Under the pieces are notes generated by a model that did no database searches, was not told the DNA's origin, and saw nothing but the letters and a program-made list of their open reading frames with translations. Positions 9,977 through 20,257 of a DNA stretch of 64,000 nt are shown here, piece by piece. The position numbers and the translations under genes are program-made. The first letter of the stretch is position 1; each line of letters opens with the position of its first letter. Source of the DNA: Pantoea sp. Lij88 (GTDB taxonomy: Bacteria; Pseudomonadota; Gammaproteobacteria; Enterobacterales; Enterobacteriaceae); contig NZ_CP118269.1 in NCBI RefSeq assembly GCF_030062155.1, forward strand, positions 3,038,001-3,102,000, in the 5' to 3' direction.

Positions 9977-10305
9977 TGAGTCATTCTGTTAACGAACATG
10001 GCGCTTCACACGGTAGCGTGAAGTCCTACATGATCGGCTTCATCCTCTCTATCATCCTGACGGCAATCCCGTTCTGGATGGTAATGGATGGCAGTGCATC
10101 TCACGGTACTATCCTCGGTGTTGTTCTGGTCTGTGCGGTAATCCAGGTGCTGGTTCACCTGGTTTACTTCCTGCACTTAGACAGCAAATCTGAGGGTGGC
10201 TGGAACATGGTAGCCATTGTTTTCTCGGCCATCATCATCCTGATTGTCGTAGTGGGCTCACTGTGGATCATGTGGAACCTCAACTACAACATGATGCCTC
10301 ACTAA
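9976..10305 (+). CDS. cyoD: Cytochrome bo3 ubiquinol oxidase subunit IV
   Basis: This small accessory subunit IV of cytochrome bo3 oxidase is needed for assembly of the CuB site region. The start was set at the ATG that overlaps the cyoC stop (TAATG). This gives MSHSVNEHG and 109 aa, the same length as E. coli CyoD. An upstream in-frame start inside cyoC would add an unrelated extension. Three transmembrane helices are evident, with HLVYFLHLD between the second and third. Confidence 0.97.
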   Translation: MSHSVNEHGASHGSVKSYMIGFILSIILTAIPFWMVMDGSASHGTILGVVLVCAVIQVLVHLVYFLHLDSKSEGGWNMVAIVFSAIIILIVVVGSLWIMWNLNYNMMPH

Positions 10306-10318
10306 AGAGTCACGCGTA

Positions 10319-11206
10319 ATGTTTAAGCAATACCTGCAAGTTACAAAACCAGGAATTATTTTCGGGAATTTAATTTCTGTGATCGGCGGATTCCTGTTGG
10401 CTTCCAAAGGCAACACGGATTACGCCCTGTTTCTCTACACCCTGGTGGGCGTGTCACTGGTGGTTGCGTCGGGTTGTGTTTTCAACAACGTGATCGACCG
10501 CGACATTGACATCAAGATGGAGAGAACCAGGAATCGGGTGCTGGTAAAAGGCCTCATCTCCGCGAAAGTAAGCCTGGTTTATGCCACTGTGCTGGGTATT
10601 GCTGGCTTTGCGTTGCTCTACTTCGGTGCTAATCCGCTGGCCATGTGGCTGGCGGTGATGGGCTTCGTGGTGTACGTGGGCATCTACAGTCTCTATATGA
10701 AGCGTAATTCCGTTTACGGCACGCTGATTGGAAGTCTGTCGGGTGCTGCGCCGCCGGTTATCGGCTACTGCGCAGTCTCCAACCAGTTTGATGCTGGCGC
10801 GTTAATCCTGCTGGCGATCTTTAGCCTGTGGCAGATGCCGCATTCGTACGCGATTGCTATCTTCCGCTTTAAAGATTATCAGGCAGCGAACATCCCGGTT
10901 CTGCCAGTGGTGAAAGGCATTTCCGTGGCGAAGAATCATATTACGCTCTATATCCTGGCGTTTATGATTGCCACGCTGATGCTGACGCTGGGAGGCTACG
11001 CGGGCTACAAATATCTGGTGGTGGCCGCTGCGGTCAGCGTCTGGTGGCTGGGCATGGCGTTATCGGGTTATAAAACCGCAGATGACCGTGTCTGGGCACG
11101 TAAAGTGTTCGTCTTCTCTATCGTGACCATCACCGCGCTGAGCGTGATGATGTCGGTAGATTCGCTGGCTCCGGCCTCGAAGGACCTGCTGACTTACGTC
11201 TGGTAA
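10319..11206 (+). CDS. cyoE: Protoheme IX farnesyltransferase (haem O synthase)
   Basis: CyoE transfers a farnesyl group from farnesyl diphosphate to haem B, giving the haem O that CyoB needs. The 295-aa inner-membrane UbiA-family prenyltransferase has the Asp-rich motif [18 protein letters not shown] in the first cytoplasmic loop and a second Asp-containing loop near [15 protein letters not shown]. It is last in the operon and is followed by a strong terminator. Its substrate is made by IspA, encoded 6 kb downstream. Confidence 0.98.
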   Translation: MFKQYLQVTKPGIIFGNLISVIGGFLLASKGNTDYALFLYTLVGVSLVVASGCVFNNVIDRDIDIKMERTRNRVLVKGLISAKVSLVYATVLGIAGFALLYFGANPLAMWLAVMGFVVYVGIYSLYMKRNSVYGTLIGSLSGAAPPVIGYCAVSNQFDAGALILLAIFSLWQMPHSYAIAIFRFKDYQAANIPVLPVVKGISVAKNHITLYILAFMIATLMLTLGGYAGYKYLVVAAAVSVWWLGMALSGYKTADDRVWARKVFVFSIVTITALSVMMSVDSLAPASKDLLTYVW

Positions 11207-11226
11207 CCGGCACCGATACAGCATGA

Positions 11227-11257
11227 AAAGGGCGCGATTATCGCGCCCTTTCTTTTT
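11227..11257 (+). terminator. Terminator of the cyo operon
   Basis: A perfect 11-bp stem AAAGGGCGCGA/TCGCGCCCTTT with a 3-nt loop is followed by CTTTTTG, 20 bp past the cyoE stop. Confidence 0.93.
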
Positions 11258-11338
11258 GTTACCACTGCTTAAAAACTATTGTTTTACCCGCCCTGCCCCG
11301 CCACCTAGAATAAATGCAGCACATTAACAGAGGTTGGA

Positions 11339-12703
11339 ATGAACGATAATAAAATGACTCCGGTGGAGCTGCGCGCCACATGGGGCCTCGGTACGGTCTT
11401 TTCCCTGCGCATGCTGGGAATGTTTATGGTCCTGCCGGTACTGACCACTTATGGCATGGCATTACAGGGCGCGAGTGAAACCTTAATCGGCCTGGCAATT
11501 GGCATTTATGGCCTTGCCCAGGCAATATTTCAGATTCCTTTTGGTCTGCTCTCCGATCGCATCGGCCGTAAGCCGTTGATCGTTGGCGGACTGTTGCTGT
11601 TTGTTCTGGGTAGCGTTATCGCTGCCTGCACCGACTCCATCTGGGGCATTATTCTGGGCCGTGCGCTGCAGGGTTCAGGGGCGATAGCCGCTGCCGTAAT
11701 GGCCCTGTTATCCGATTTAACCCGTGAGCAGAACCGCACTAAAGCGATGGCGTTTATCGGCATCAGTTTCGGCGTGACTTTCGCGATTGCGATGGTGGTC
11801 GGCCCGATTGTGACTCACGCTCTGGGCCTGCATGCGCTGTTCTGGATGATTGCGATTCTGGCGTCGCTGGGCATCGTGATTACCCTGCTGGTGGTGCCGT
11901 CTGCGTCCCATCATGTACTGAACCGTGAATCGGGCATGGTAAAAGGCAGCTTCCGCAAAGTGATGGCTAACCCGCGTCTGGTGAAGCTCAACATCGGTAT
12001 TTTCTGTCTGCATGTTCTCCTGATGTCGAGCTTTGTCGCCTTGCCAGGACAGTTTGAACAGGCCGGATTCCCGGCGCCGGAGCACTGGAAAGTCTATCTC
12101 TCCACCATGCTGATCGCCTTTGCTGGCGTGGTGCCGTTCATCATTTATGCCGAAGTGAAGCGCCGAATGAAGCGCGTGTTTGTCGGCTGCGTCGGGATGA
12201 TTGTGATTGCGGAGATCGTGCTGTGGGGTGCAGAAGGTCATTTCTGGACGCTGGTAGTCGGTGTTCAGCTCTTCTTCTTCGCCTTCAATCTGATGGAAGC
12301 CATTCTGCCTTCGCTGATCAGTAAAGAGTCGCCTGCTGGCTACAAAGGGACGGCGATGGGGATCTACTCCACCAGCCAGTTCCTGGGCGTGGCCGTTGGT
12401 GGCAGCATGGGTGGCTGGGTGTTTGGTCATTTCGATGCGCAGACCGTGTTCCTGGTTGGCGCGATGGTGGCTGCGGCCTGGCTGTTTGTCAGCATGACCA
12501 TGCAGGAGCCGCCTTATGTCAGCAGCCTGCGCATCGTGCTGAGTGATGCTGCCCTTGCTGTGCCAAATCTGGAGCAGCGACTGAAAGCGCAGCCGGGGGT
12601 AAACTCCGTGTTTATCGTGCCGGAAGAGAAAAGCGCGTATATCAAAATTGATAGCAAGGTCACCAGCCGACCTGAGCTGGAAGCGCTGCTGGGGAGTTGC
12701 TAA
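11339..12703 (+). CDS. yajR: YajR, MFS transporter with C-terminal YAM domain
   Basis: This is an inner-membrane major facilitator of unknown substrate. It is 454 aa, with 12 transmembrane segments in the first 390 residues. It carries the MFS motif A (GLLSDRIGRKPLI). The cytoplasmic C-terminal ferredoxin-like YAM domain (about 395-454, from PYVSSLRIVLSD) is the hallmark of YajR. It stands alone after the cyo operon, in the same place as in E. coli. It is followed by a 604-bp non-coding stretch with foldback repeats. Identification is firm; the transported molecule is unknown. Confidence 0.94.
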   Translation: MNDNKMTPVELRATWGLGTVFSLRMLGMFMVLPVLTTYGMALQGASETLIGLAIGIYGLAQAIFQIPFGLLSDRIGRKPLIVGGLLLFVLGSVIAACTDSIWGIILGRALQGSGAIAAAVMALLSDLTREQNRTKAMAFIGISFGVTFAIAMVVGPIVTHALGLHALFWMIAILASLGIVITLLVVPSASHHVLNRESGMVKGSFRKVMANPRLVKLNIGIFCLHVLLMSSFVALPGQFEQAGFPAPEHWKVYLSTMLIAFAGVVPFIIYAEVKRRMKRVFVGCVGMIVIAEIVLWGAEGHFWTLVVGVQLFFFAFNLMEAILPSLISKESPAGYKGTAMGIYSTSQFLGVAVGGSMGGWVFGHFDAQTVFLVGAMVAAAWLFVSMTMQEPPYVSSLRIVLSDAALAVPNLEQRLKAQPGVNSVFIVPEEKSAYIKIDSKVTSRPELEALLGSC

Positions 12704-12732
12704 TAAAAGGCCAGTTTGCCGTGCTCGCGGTG

Positions 12733-12812
12733 AGATCGAGCTGGCTCAGGATACCATCTTGATCAGTTAGGCAATGTTAGCCCGTTTCGCTGTTAGATCG
12801 AGCCGGCTCAGG
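12733..12812 (+). repeat. 18-bp direct repeat pair
   Basis: AGATCGAGCTGGCTCAGG at 12733-12750 recurs at 12795-12812 with a single T to C change, 62 bp apart. The second copy abuts the left end of the first foldback element, so it may be part of that repeat family. Confidence 0.8.
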
Positions 12813-12914
12813 GAACACGGTCAGATCGGAAAGTCGCAAAACCCGCCATCCATGGCACGCTCGGCCCGCGCCGTCCTGGCGCGGGACGCTTTCCTCTTCT
12901 GCCCGTGTTCCCTG
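12809..12914 (+). repeat. Foldback element A (terminal inverted repeats plus inner hairpins)
   Basis: The ends are a perfect 12-bp inverted repeat, CAGGGAACACGG (12809-12820) and its complement (12903-12914). Inside are GGAAAG/CTTTCC (12828-12833 and 12889-12894) and an 8-bp hairpin CCCGCGCC/GGCGCGGG (12865-12885). The block GCCATCCATGGC (12845-12856) recurs inverted in element B. Confidence 0.75.
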
Positions 12915-13019
12915 CGCCCCTAAGCTTTTGAGTTGCTGCCAGGTTCACCCGCATTTAAGTTTCTGATCATATCACCCCGCACAATCCTTCTTACAGACCA
13001 CTAACCAGCCTAAAGCGAT

Positions 13020-13197
13020 GGGAGCCTGTGCCTGTAGCAAAGCATAGCGGGCCAGGGACAAAAACGCCGGGAGCGTTTTTGAACAACGCAACGCGTTGGC
13101 CCGGCAACGGGCGCACCTCAGGGATGAGGTGCGTAATCGCTCGCGCTGAGCCGCCATGGATGGCGCTTTTGCGTCTTTGCGAAAGGCACAGGCTCCC
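13020..13197 (-). repeat. Foldback element B (terminal inverted repeats plus inner hairpins)
   Basis: The ends are a perfect 14-bp inverted repeat (13020-13033 and 13184-13197). Nested inside are AAAAACGC/GCGTTTTT (13060-13080), GCACCTCA/TGAGGTGC (13113-13132), and an outer GGCCA pairing around the first of these. GCCATGGATGGC at 13153-13164 is the inverse of the block in element A. Read on the minus strand, both elements share the order CAGGGA, then a CGCAAA-type block, then GCCATCCATGGC. Confidence 0.75.
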
Positions 13198-13240
13198 TGA
13201 GCCAAAACGCCATCATCCAGACGACTTCAAGCACAACAAC

Positions 13241-13263
13241 AAAAAACCCGGCCTAAGCCGGGT
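13241..13263 (-). terminator. Rho-independent terminator of yajQ
   Basis: On the minus strand the stem ACCCGGC/GCCGGGT is followed by a U-run (plus-strand A-run at 13241-13246), about 45 bp past the yajQ stop codon. Confidence 0.9.
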
Positions 13264-13307
13264 CTCCTGTCATTGCATTCAGACTGAGAAAACTCAACCT
13301 GCCCCCC

Positions 13308-13799
13308 TTAATCGCGGAAGTTCTTAAACTGGAACGGCTGCCCCAGATTGCTGCCGCGCACGATCGCCATCGCGCCCTGCAAATCATCACGCGCTTTGCC
13401 GGTCACACGCAACGCTTCACCCTGAATCTGGGTCTGCACTTTCAGCTTGCTGTCTTTGATCAGCTTCACCAGCTTCTTCGCCACATCGCTTTCAATGCCT
13501 TTCTTCAGTTTGGCATCGACCGCCCAGCTTTTGCCGCTGTGCTCAATCTCTTCCGGCACCTCTAAGGCTCCGCCTTCGATCCCGCGCTTCAGCAACTTCT
13601 CACGCAAAATATCGACCAGCTGCTTAACCTGAAAATCAGACTCGCTGGTGATCTTGATGGTTTCATTCTTTTCGTTGAGCTCAAACTCGGCGCTCACGTT
13701 GCGGAAATCGAAGCGGGTAGACACTTCACGGTTGGCATTCTCCACCGCATTGCGAATTTCCTGCAGATCGACCTCTGAAACGATATCGAAAGATGGCAT
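13308..13799 (-). CDS. yajQ: YajQ family nucleotide-binding protein
   Basis: YajQ proteins bind nucleotides; a Xanthomonas homologue binds cyclic di-GMP. The enterobacterial role is not settled. The start was set at the ATG giving [19 protein letters not shown], preceded by GGAGAAGAAG. This yields 163 aa, the usual length, whereas a start 33 nt upstream adds a non-conserved tail. The C-terminus ends in [10 protein letters not shown], typical of the family. It is a single gene with its own terminator, divergent from panE. Confidence 0.95.
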   Translation of the reverse strand: MPSFDIVSEVDLQEIRNAVENANREVSTRFDFRNVSAEFELNEKNETIKITSESDFQVKQLVDILREKLLKRGIEGGALEVPEEIEHSGKSWAVDAKLKKGIESDVAKKLVKLIKDSKLKVQTQIQGEALRVTGKARDDLQGAMAIVRGSNLGQPFQFKNFRD

Positions 13800-13932
13800 C
13801 TCTTCTTCTCCTGACGCTAAAGTGACATGCATAATACGCGTCTTAAGGTGCTAAATAAAATCAGGCTGCACACGACGCTATAATAAGTGTGACAGTAAAT
13901 AACAGATGGATAGCCCGCCAGCGGGAGGCAGC

Positions 13933-14853
13933 ATGAAAATTACCGTGTTAGGTTGCGGTGCTCTGGGTCAGGTCTGGCTGACAGCGCTGGCCCGCCAGGG
14001 ACATGAGGTGCAGGGATGGTTGCGCGTACCGCAGCCCTACTGTTCAGCCAATGTGGTTGATCCTCAGGGCAACATATCGAACCGCACCTTTATCGCCAAC
14101 GATCCGCTGTTCCTGGCGGAAAGCCAGTTGCTGCTGGTCACGCTCAAAGCCCCGCAGGTCTCGCCTGCGGTGAAAAACCTGGAAAGCGTGCTGTCGGAAA
14201 ACTGCCCGGTGCTGCTGCTGCACAACGGCATGGGGACGCTGGAGGAGCTGAAAGGGCTGACTCAGCCGCTGCTGCGCGGCGTTACAACCCATGCGGCGAT
14301 GCGCGATGGCACCGTCATCAAACACATTGCCAGTGGCATCACCCACATCGGCCCCGGTAATCGCAAAAGCGCGGCTTACAGCGATCTCGCCGACATCCTG
14401 CACCATGCCCTGCCCGATGTGGCCTGGCATGACAACATCCGCGCGGCCTGCTGGCGCAAACTGGCCGTTAACTGCGTCATCAACCCGCTCAGCGTGGAGT
14501 ATGAGTGCCAGAACGGCGCACTGCGCGCGTATCCGGAGCAGATCGCGCAACTGTGCGAAGAGATCAGCTGGGTCATGGAGCGCGAAGGCCAGAACGTTGC
14601 CAGCGACAGCCTGCAGGACATCATCTTCGACGTGATCGAAAGCACTGCGGCCAACACCTCTTCGATGCTGCAGGACATTCGCGCCCAGCGGCTCACCGAA
14701 ATTGACTATATCAGCGGCTTTCTGCTGCGCCGCGCCCGGACGCACGGCATGGTGCTGACGGAGAACACCCGTCTGTATGACATTGTAAAACGCAAGGAGT
14801 CCCATTATGACCGCGAACGCATCGGTGCTGGTTTGCCTGGCACATGGCAGTGA
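13933..14853 (+). CDS. panE: 2-dehydropantoate 2-reductase (ketopantoate reductase)
   Basis: PanE reduces ketopantoate to pantoate with NADPH in pantothenate/CoA synthesis. The start was set at the ATG giving [15 protein letters not shown], with a strong GGGAGG 5 nt upstream; 306 aa (E. coli 303). The Rossmann motif GCGALG lies at residues 7-12. The conserved [13 protein letters not shown] stretch holds the substrate-binding Lys and Asn. The gene end overlaps the start of yajL by 47 bp in another frame, so the two are translationally linked, as in E. coli. Confidence 0.96.
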   Translation: MKITVLGCGALGQVWLTALARQGHEVQGWLRVPQPYCSANVVDPQGNISNRTFIANDPLFLAESQLLLVTLKAPQVSPAVKNLESVLSENCPVLLLHNGMGTLEELKGLTQPLLRGVTTHAAMRDGTVIKHIASGITHIGPGNRKSAAYSDLADILHHALPDVAWHDNIRAACWRKLAVNCVINPLSVEYECQNGALRAYPEQIAQLCEEISWVMEREGQNVASDSLQDIIFDVIESTAANTSSMLQDIRAQRLTEIDYISGFLLRRARTHGMVLTENTRLYDIVKRKESHYDRERIGAGLPGTWQ

Positions 14854-15403
14854 AGAAACCGAAGCTGTCACCACCATCGACCTGCTGGTTCGGGCCGGGC
14901 TAAAGGTTGTCACCGCCAGCGTCGAAAGCGATGGCAGCCGGGAGATCGTCTGCTCACGCGGTGTTCGCCTGCTGGCTGACGTCACGCTGGTTGAAGTCGC
15001 CGACAATGACTTCGCCGCCATCGTTCTGCCCGGTGGCCTGAAAGGGGCTGAAACCTTCCGTGACAGTCCGCTGCTCGTCGAAACGGTGCGTCAGTTTCAC
15101 CTCAATGAGAAAATTGTCGCCGCGATATGCGCCGCAGCAGGCACCGTATTGATCCCCCACGATCTCTTCCCGGTCGGTAACATGACCGGCTTTCCCGGCT
15201 TAAAAGAGACTATTCCGGCAGGTCAGTGGATGGAGCGCCGGGTGGTGTGGGATCCGCGTGTCAATCTGCTGACCAGCCAGGGGCCTGGCACAGCAATAGA
15301 CTTTGCGCTGAAGCTGATTGATCTGCTGGTGGGAAAAGAGATGGCGCGCGAGGTGGCCGCACAGCTGGTGCTGGCGCCCGGCATTTATGACTATCAGGAT
15401 TAA
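14807..15403 (+). CDS. yajL: YajL, DJ-1/PfpI family protein deglycase/chaperone
   Basis: YajL is a DJ-1 homologue involved in oxidative-stress protection and reported protein deglycation. The 198-aa product keeps the nucleophile-elbow Cys108 in [11 protein letters not shown] and the partner Glu16 in [18 protein letters not shown] and [14 protein letters not shown] are typical DJ-1 motifs. In E. coli the elbow reads ICAAPATVL, so two positions after the Cys region differ. It begins inside the 3' end of panE. Downstream it converges with thiI across a hairpin. Confidence 0.95.
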   Translation: MTANASVLVCLAHGSEETEAVTTIDLLVRAGLKVVTASVESDGSREIVCSRGVRLLADVTLVEVADNDFAAIVLPGGLKGAETFRDSPLLVETVRQFHLNEKIVAAICAAAGTVLIPHDLFPVGNMTGFPGLKETIPAGQWMERRVVWDPRVNLLTSQGPGTAIDFALKLIDLLVGKEMAREVAAQLVLAPGIYDYQD

Positions 15404-15410
15404 AAAAAAG

Positions 15411-15457
15411 GCTTAAAAAGAGGCAGCCAGTCAGCCCTGAACAGGTGCTGACTGGCT
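15411..15457 (-). terminator. Terminator downstream of thiI (between convergent yajL and thiI)
   Basis: A perfect 11-bp stem AGCCAGTCAGC/GCTGACTGGCT (15425-15435 and 15447-15457) is followed, on the minus strand, by GCCTCTTTTT. It therefore mainly serves thiI; on the plus strand it lacks a U-run. Confidence 0.8.
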
Positions 15458-15468
15458 CTGAGACGTGA

Positions 15469-16917
15469 CTACGGGCGGTAAACCTTAACGTTCTTAAAGC
15501 CCTGCTCATGTAGATAGAGCGCCTGCAGACGGCTCATCACACCGCGATCGCAGTAGAGCAGCCAGGTGCGGTTCTGATCGAGATCGCCAAACTGTGTGCT
15601 GAGTTTGTAGAACGGCAGCGATTTCACTTCCGTAGCGTTCAGCGTCAGAGGCTTTTCTTCCTGCTCATCGATAGAGCGGATATCCAGCACCACGTCGTTC
15701 TCGCTCAGCAGGGCGACGGTCTCAACTTCCACCACCTCCTCTTCTGTCTGCTCAGCGATGGTACGGATATCGACGTTAGTCGCTTCTTCGATGACCCGAT
15801 CCAGAATCGTGAAGTCGAAATTCTGCTCTTCCGCCTCGATCTTCTCTTTCACCGCCTTCACGGTCGGGCTTTTAGAGATCACGCCGCAATATTCCGGCAT
15901 GGTGCTGGCGAAATCTTCGGTGCCGATTTCACGGGCAATCCGGATGATGTGCTCTTTGTCATGCGAGATTAGCGGACGCAGAATCAGCGTATCGGACGCG
16001 TTATCGATCAGACGCAGGTTGGTCAGCGTCTGGCTCGACACCTGACCTACCGCTTCACCGGTGACCAGCGCCTGCACGCCGTAGCGCTCAGCAATCGTCG
16101 AGGCCGCGCGCACCATCATGCGCTTCAGCACCACGCCCATCTGGCCGTCATCCACTTTTTCGAGGATCTCCCCCACTACCGGCTCAAAATTGATCGCCAC
16201 GAAGCGCACCCGGTGCGAACGACCAAAACGATTCCACAGATAGTGCGCAACCTGACGGACGCCAATCTCGTGCGCGGCACCGCCCAGGTTAAAGAAGCAG
16301 TAGTGCACGCGGCTGCCGCGACGCAGCAGCATATAGCTGGAGACACCGGAGTCGAAACCACCGGAAATCAGCGACAGCACATCTTCCTGCGTGCCAATCG
16401 GGAAACCGCCGAGGCCTTCGTAGCGCGCAGTCACCAGCGTCAGGCGATTCTCTTCAACTTCAAGATTCACCGTCACGTCCGGATGTTTAAGCTGCACGCG
16501 GGCGCTTTCGATATGCTGATTCAGACCGCCGCCCACATAGCGCTCCACATCCTGCGAGCTGAAGCTATGCTTGCCACGACGCTTAACACGCACGCAGAAG
16601 CTCTTCCCTTCCAGACTGTCACGATACTGCGCTAACGTCTGTTCAAAGATGTGATGAATATCGGTGTACTCACGATCTTCAACCGCTAAAACGTGATGGA
16701 TACCGGGAATGCGCGCGAGCTCATCGGGAATAATCTCTCCCAGCGCTGCATTTTTTGACCGCACTTCAATGTGATCCCAGTGACGCACAACGGCGATTTC
16801 GTCGCTAACGGTTTTCAGGACGTTGCGGATATTGCTGGCAAGAATCTTGATAAAGCGCAAACGCACCGACGGACTCTTGATGGTGATTTCAGGAAATAAC
16901 TTGATGATAAACTTCAT
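15469..16917 (-). CDS. thiI: tRNA 4-thiouridine(8) synthetase / thiazole sulfur transferase
   Basis: ThiI makes 4-thiouridine at tRNA position 8 and relays sulfur for thiamine thiazole synthesis. The 482-aa protein has an N-terminal ferredoxin-like/THUMP region and a PP-loop ATP pyrophosphatase motif ([14 protein letters not shown], about 185-198). It ends in a C-terminal rhodanese domain whose persulfide Cys is Cys456 ([14 protein letters not shown]). It is the long enterobacterial form with the rhodanese domain. It is divergent from xseB and convergent with yajL. Identification is certain. Confidence 0.98.
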   Translation of the reverse strand: MKFIIKLFPEITIKSPSVRLRFIKILASNIRNVLKTVSDEIAVVRHWDHIEVRSKNAALGEIIPDELARIPGIHHVLAVEDREYTDIHHIFEQTLAQYRDSLEGKSFCVRVKRRGKHSFSSQDVERYVGGGLNQHIESARVQLKHPDVTVNLEVEENRLTLVTARYEGLGGFPIGTQEDVLSLISGGFDSGVSSYMLLRRGSRVHYCFFNLGGAAHEIGVRQVAHYLWNRFGRSHRVRFVAINFEPVVGEILEKVDDGQMGVVLKRMMVRAASTIAERYGVQALVTGEAVGQVSSQTLTNLRLIDNASDTLILRPLISHDKEHIIRIAREIGTEDFASTMPEYCGVISKSPTVKAVKEKIEAEEQNFDFTILDRVIEEATNVDIRTIAEQTEEEVVEVETVALLSENDVVLDIRSIDEQEEKPLTLNATEVKSLPFYKLSTQFGDLDQNRTWLLYCDRGVMSRLQALYLHEQGFKNVKVYRP

Positions 16918-17149
16918 GGCGACACAGCTTCGTTGGGCAAATAAGTGCTAAAACAGGCGGCACTTAGCTGGTAAAATCACAAAATTGCGGGCTGCATGGC
17001 GCAACCGCATCCGAGGCGCGGGAGTATATCACCTTTGTCAGGTGACTGCTTCTTCATCAGCCGCCGCATTGATTATTTTGCTAATCATAGGGTCTCAGCT
17101 ACCATGACCGATTGCGAGATAATGTCCCAACCGTGAGTCGACACGAAAT

Positions 17150-17392
17150 ATGCCGAAAAAAGCCGAACAGCCAGCCAGCTTTGAAACGTCATTGCAGCAG
17201 CTGGAGCAGATTGTCAGCCGTCTGGAAAGTGGTGAACTGCCGCTGGAAGAAGCCCTGAACGAATTTGAGCGCGGCGTGCAGCTGGCGCGGAATGGCCAGC
17301 AGACGCTGCAGCAGGCTGAACAGCGGGTCCGTATTCTGCTGAACGATGATAAAGATGCCGACCTCACTGCTTTCACGCCGGAAAACGACTAA
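17150..17392 (+). CDS. xseB: Exodeoxyribonuclease VII small subunit
   Basis: XseB binds XseA to form exonuclease VII, which degrades single-stranded DNA in both directions. The 80-aa, mostly helical product contains the family signature [23 protein letters not shown] within its first 35 residues. The Shine-Dalgarno is weak. It is first gene of xseB-ispA-dxs, and its stop overlaps the ispA start by one base (TAATG). Confidence 0.96.
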   Translation: MPKKAEQPASFETSLQQLEQIVSRLESGELPLEEALNEFERGVQLARNGQQTLQQAEQRVRILLNDDKDADLTAFTPEND

Positions 17393-18291
17393 TGGATTTC
17401 GCCCGATTACTCGACGTTTATCAGCAGCAGGTGAACGCCGCGCTGACGCGTTTTATAGAGCCACTTCCTTTTCAGAGTTCTCCTCTGGTGAATGCCATGC
17501 ATTATGGGGCATTATTAGGCGGTAAACGCCTGCGTCCTTTTCTGGTCTACGCTACCGGTGAAATGCTCCACGCCGACCCGGCGAGTCTGGATGCGCCCGC
17601 CGCCGCGGTTGAATGCATTCATGCGTACTCTCTGATTCACGACGATCTCCCTGCGATGGACGATGATGCTTTGCGTCGCGGGCAGCCAACCTGTCACATT
17701 AAATATGGCGAAGACACGGCGATTCTGGCGGGCGACGCCCTGCAGACGCTGGCCTTCTCTATTCTGGCCGATGAAGCGATGCCGGGTGTCAGCGCCGAAT
17801 ATCGTCTGCTGATGCTCTCCGAACTGGCTAAAGCCAGCGGCGTAGCCGGAATGTGTGGCGGACAGGCGCTGGATTTAGCGGCAGAAGGTAAATCGGTCGA
17901 TCTCGACCAGCTGGAACAGATCCATCGCCATAAAACCGGCGCGCTGATCCGCTCAGCGGTACGGTTAGGGGCGTTAACGGCAGGCGATGCGGGCCGTGAA
18001 GCGCTGCCACTGCTCGACCGCTACGCAGAGGCTATCGGCCTCGCGTTTCAGGTGCAGGACGACATTCTGGATGTGGTGGGGGATACGGCGGTGATCGGAA
18101 AACGCCAGGGTGCCGATCAGGATCTGGGGAAAAGCACCTATCCTTCACTGTTAGGCCTTGAAAATGCCCGTGCAAAAGCGCGGGATTTGTATCAGGAAGC
18201 TCTTGATGCTTTAGAATTGCTCGCTGCGCACTCTTATAACACTACAGCACTGCAGGCGCTGGCGAGCTTCATAATTGAACGCGACAAATAA
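17392..18291 (+). CDS. ispA: (2E,6E)-farnesyl diphosphate synthase
   Basis: IspA condenses dimethylallyl and isopentenyl diphosphates to geranyl and then farnesyl diphosphate, the precursor for quinones, undecaprenyl phosphate and haem O. The 299-aa all-helical prenyltransferase has the first Asp-rich motif [10 protein letters not shown] (Asp84, Asp85, Asp90) and the second, QDDILD, near residue 223. GGKRLRPFL carries the diphosphate-binding Lys and Arg. The start overlaps the xseB stop. The 3' end lies 19 bp before the dxs start, so the three genes form an operon. Confidence 0.98.
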   Translation: MDFARLLDVYQQQVNAALTRFIEPLPFQSSPLVNAMHYGALLGGKRLRPFLVYATGEMLHADPASLDAPAAAVECIHAYSLIHDDLPAMDDDALRRGQPTCHIKYGEDTAILAGDALQTLAFSILADEAMPGVSAEYRLLMLSELAKASGVAGMCGGQALDLAAEGKSVDLDQLEQIHRHKTGALIRSAVRLGALTAGDAGREALPLLDRYAEAIGLAFQVQDDILDVVGDTAVIGKRQGADQDLGKSTYPSLLGLENARAKARDLYQEALDALELLAAHSYNTTALQALASFIIERDK

Positions 18292-18310
18292 CTTCCATAA
18301 TGAGTCTCTG

Positions 18311-20176
18311 ATGAGTTTTGATATTGCTAAATACCCGACACTGGCGCTGGCAAACACGGTTCAGGAGCTGCGCGCCCTGCCAAAAGAGAAGTTGCCTGCG
18401 CTGTGTGATGAACTGCGTCAGTATCTGTTAGACAGTGTAAGCCGCTCCAGCGGCCATTTTGCGTCGGGTCTGGGCGTAGTCGAACTGACGGTTGCACTGC
18501 ATTATGTCTATAACACCCCCTTCGACCATCTGGTCTGGGATGTGGGCCATCAGGCTTATCCGCATAAAATTCTGACCGGTCGCCGCGATCGCATCGGCAC
18601 CATTCGTCAGAAAAATGGCGTTCACCCGTTTCCGTGGCGCGGCGAAAGTGAATATGACGTCTTAAGCGTCGGTCACTCATCGACCTCCATCAGTGCCGGT
18701 CTCGGCATGGCAGCAGCAGCAGAACGTGAAGGCCAGGGCCGTCGCACCGCCTGTATCATTGGCGATGGCGCGATTACCGCAGGCATGGCGTTTGAAGCGA
18801 TGAACCATGCGGGTGATATCAAGCCGGACATGCTGGTCATCCTCAACGACAACGAGATGTCGATCTCCGAAAACGTCGGCGCACTGAACAACCGTCTGGC
18901 GCAGATCCTGTCGGGTAAAACTTACGCGCGACTGCGTGAAGGCAGTAAGCGTGTGCTGACCAGCCTGCCGCCGATTAAAGAGCTGGTAAGACGCACCGAA
19001 GAGCATCTGAAAGGCATGGTTGTGCCGGGCACGCTGTTTGAAGAGCTGGGTTTTAACTATATCGGTCCGGTCGATGGTCACGATGTACTGACGCTGGTGA
19101 ATACGCTGAGCAACATGCGCAGCCTGAAAGGGCCGCAGTTCCTGCATATCATGACGAAGAAAGGCAAAGGCTACGCCCCGGCAGAGGAAGATCCGATTGC
19201 CTGGCACGCCGTACCCAAATTCGACCCGGCGATTGGCGAACTACCAAAAAGCGCGGAAGGTCTGCCGAGCTACTCTAAAATCTTCGGTAACTGGCTGTGC
19301 GAAATGGCCGCCGACGATCCGAAGCTGATGGCGATTACGCCGGCGATGCGTGAAGGCTCCGGCATGGTGGCCTTCTCCCGTGAATTCCCGAATCAGTATT
19401 TCGATGTCGCGATCGCCGAGCAGCACGCGGTGACCTTCGCGGCCGGTATGGCGATTGGCGGCTACAAACCGATTGTTGCCATTTACTCGACGTTCCTGCA
19501 GCGCGCCTACGATCAGCTGATTCATGACGTCGCTATCCAGAAACTGCCGGTCCTGTTTGCTATCGATCGCGGTGGTATTGTGGGTGCGGACGGTCAGACT
19601 CACCAAGGCGCGTTTGACCTCGCCTATCTGCGCTGCGTGCCGGATATGGTGATCATGACCCCGAGCGATGAGAATGAGTGTCGGCAGATGCTCTACACCG
19701 GCTATCACCACCAGGCTGGCCCAAGTGCCGTGCGCTATCCGCGTGGCACCGGTGTCGGTACCCCACTGGCGCCGCTGCAGAGTCTGCCGCTGGGTAAAGC
19801 GGTCGTGAAACGTCAGGGTGAAAAGCTGGCGATTCTGAACTTCGGTACACTGTTGCCGGAAGCGGCCGCCACGGCAGAAGCGCTGAATGCGACCCTGGTC
19901 GATATGCGCTTTGTGAAGCCGCTGGATGAGGCGCTGATCGCCGAACTTGCCGCCACGCACGACTCACTGATTACGCTGGAAGAAGGCGCAATCAAAGGCG
20001 GTGCGGGCAGTGGCGTCAATGAATTTATCATGGCAAAACGTCTGGCGGTGCCGGTGCTGAATATCGGCCTGCCCGATGAGTTCATCCCACAGGGTACGCA
20101 GGATGAAGTGCGTCATGACTATCTGCTGGACGCCGAAGGCATTCAGCAACAGATCGCCCGCTGGCTGGCGCAGTAA
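18311..20176 (+). CDS. dxs: 1-deoxy-D-xylulose-5-phosphate synthase
   Basis: Dxs joins pyruvate and glyceraldehyde 3-phosphate with thiamine diphosphate, the first step of the MEP isoprenoid pathway. The start was set at the ATG giving [20 protein letters not shown], which matches E. coli and yields 621 aa (E. coli 620). An earlier ATG would overlap ispA and add a non-conserved tail. The thiamine-diphosphate motif starts at [18 protein letters not shown]. The catalytic Glu lies in [16 protein letters not shown], and the transketolase C-terminal domain ends the protein. The Shine-Dalgarno is weak, so coupling to ispA translation is plausible. Confidence 0.98.
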   Translation: MSFDIAKYPTLALANTVQELRALPKEKLPALCDELRQYLLDSVSRSSGHFASGLGVVELTVALHYVYNTPFDHLVWDVGHQAYPHKILTGRRDRIGTIRQKNGVHPFPWRGESEYDVLSVGHSSTSISAGLGMAAAAEREGQGRRTACIIGDGAITAGMAFEAMNHAGDIKPDMLVILNDNEMSISENVGALNNRLAQILSGKTYARLREGSKRVLTSLPPIKELVRRTEEHLKGMVVPGTLFEELGFNYIGPVDGHDVLTLVNTLSNMRSLKGPQFLHIMTKKGKGYAPAEEDPIAWHAVPKFDPAIGELPKSAEGLPSYSKIFGNWLCEMAADDPKLMAITPAMREGSGMVAFSREFPNQYFDVAIAEQHAVTFAAGMAIGGYKPIVAIYSTFLQRAYDQLIHDVAIQKLPVLFAIDRGGIVGADGQTHQGAFDLAYLRCVPDMVIMTPSDENECRQMLYTGYHHQAGPSAVRYPRGTGVGTPLAPLQSLPLGKAVVKRQGEKLAILNFGTLLPEAAATAEALNATLVDMRFVKPLDEALIAELAATHDSLITLEEGAIKGGAGSGVNEFIMAKRLAVPVLNIGLPDEFIPQGTQDEVRHDYLLDAEGIQQQIARWLAQ

Positions 20177-20187
20177 CCTCCCCTCTC

Positions 20188-20210
20188 TGCGCTCCCCCCT
20201 GGGGAGCGCA
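20188..20210 (+). terminator. Hairpin downstream of dxs
   Basis: A strong GC-rich stem TGCGCTCCCC/GGGGAGCGCA ends the xseB-ispA-dxs unit. There is no U-run, so it may act as an mRNA end-stabiliser or a weak terminator before yajO. Confidence 0.5.
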
Positions 20211-20257
20211 ACATCCTGCTATGCTGTAACCTTTGCACTTTCGCAGGAGCCTCCACC

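Larger units (their letters stand above)
12704..13307. other. Non-coding yajR-yajQ region with structured repeats
   Basis: This 604-bp region carries an 18-bp direct repeat (12733-12750 and 12795-12812, one mismatch), two foldback elements (12809-12914 and 13020-13197) and the yajQ terminator. A 77-codon reading frame on the minus strand (12972-13205) runs through the second element but has no recognisable domain, so I do not call it a gene. Confidence 0.75.

Noticed and set aside
12972..13205. A 77-codon minus-strand reading frame in the yajR-yajQ spacer
   Set aside because: It runs through foldback element B, is rich in Arg, Ala and Cys as expected for translated structured GC-rich DNA, has no recognisable domain and no good ribosome-binding site.
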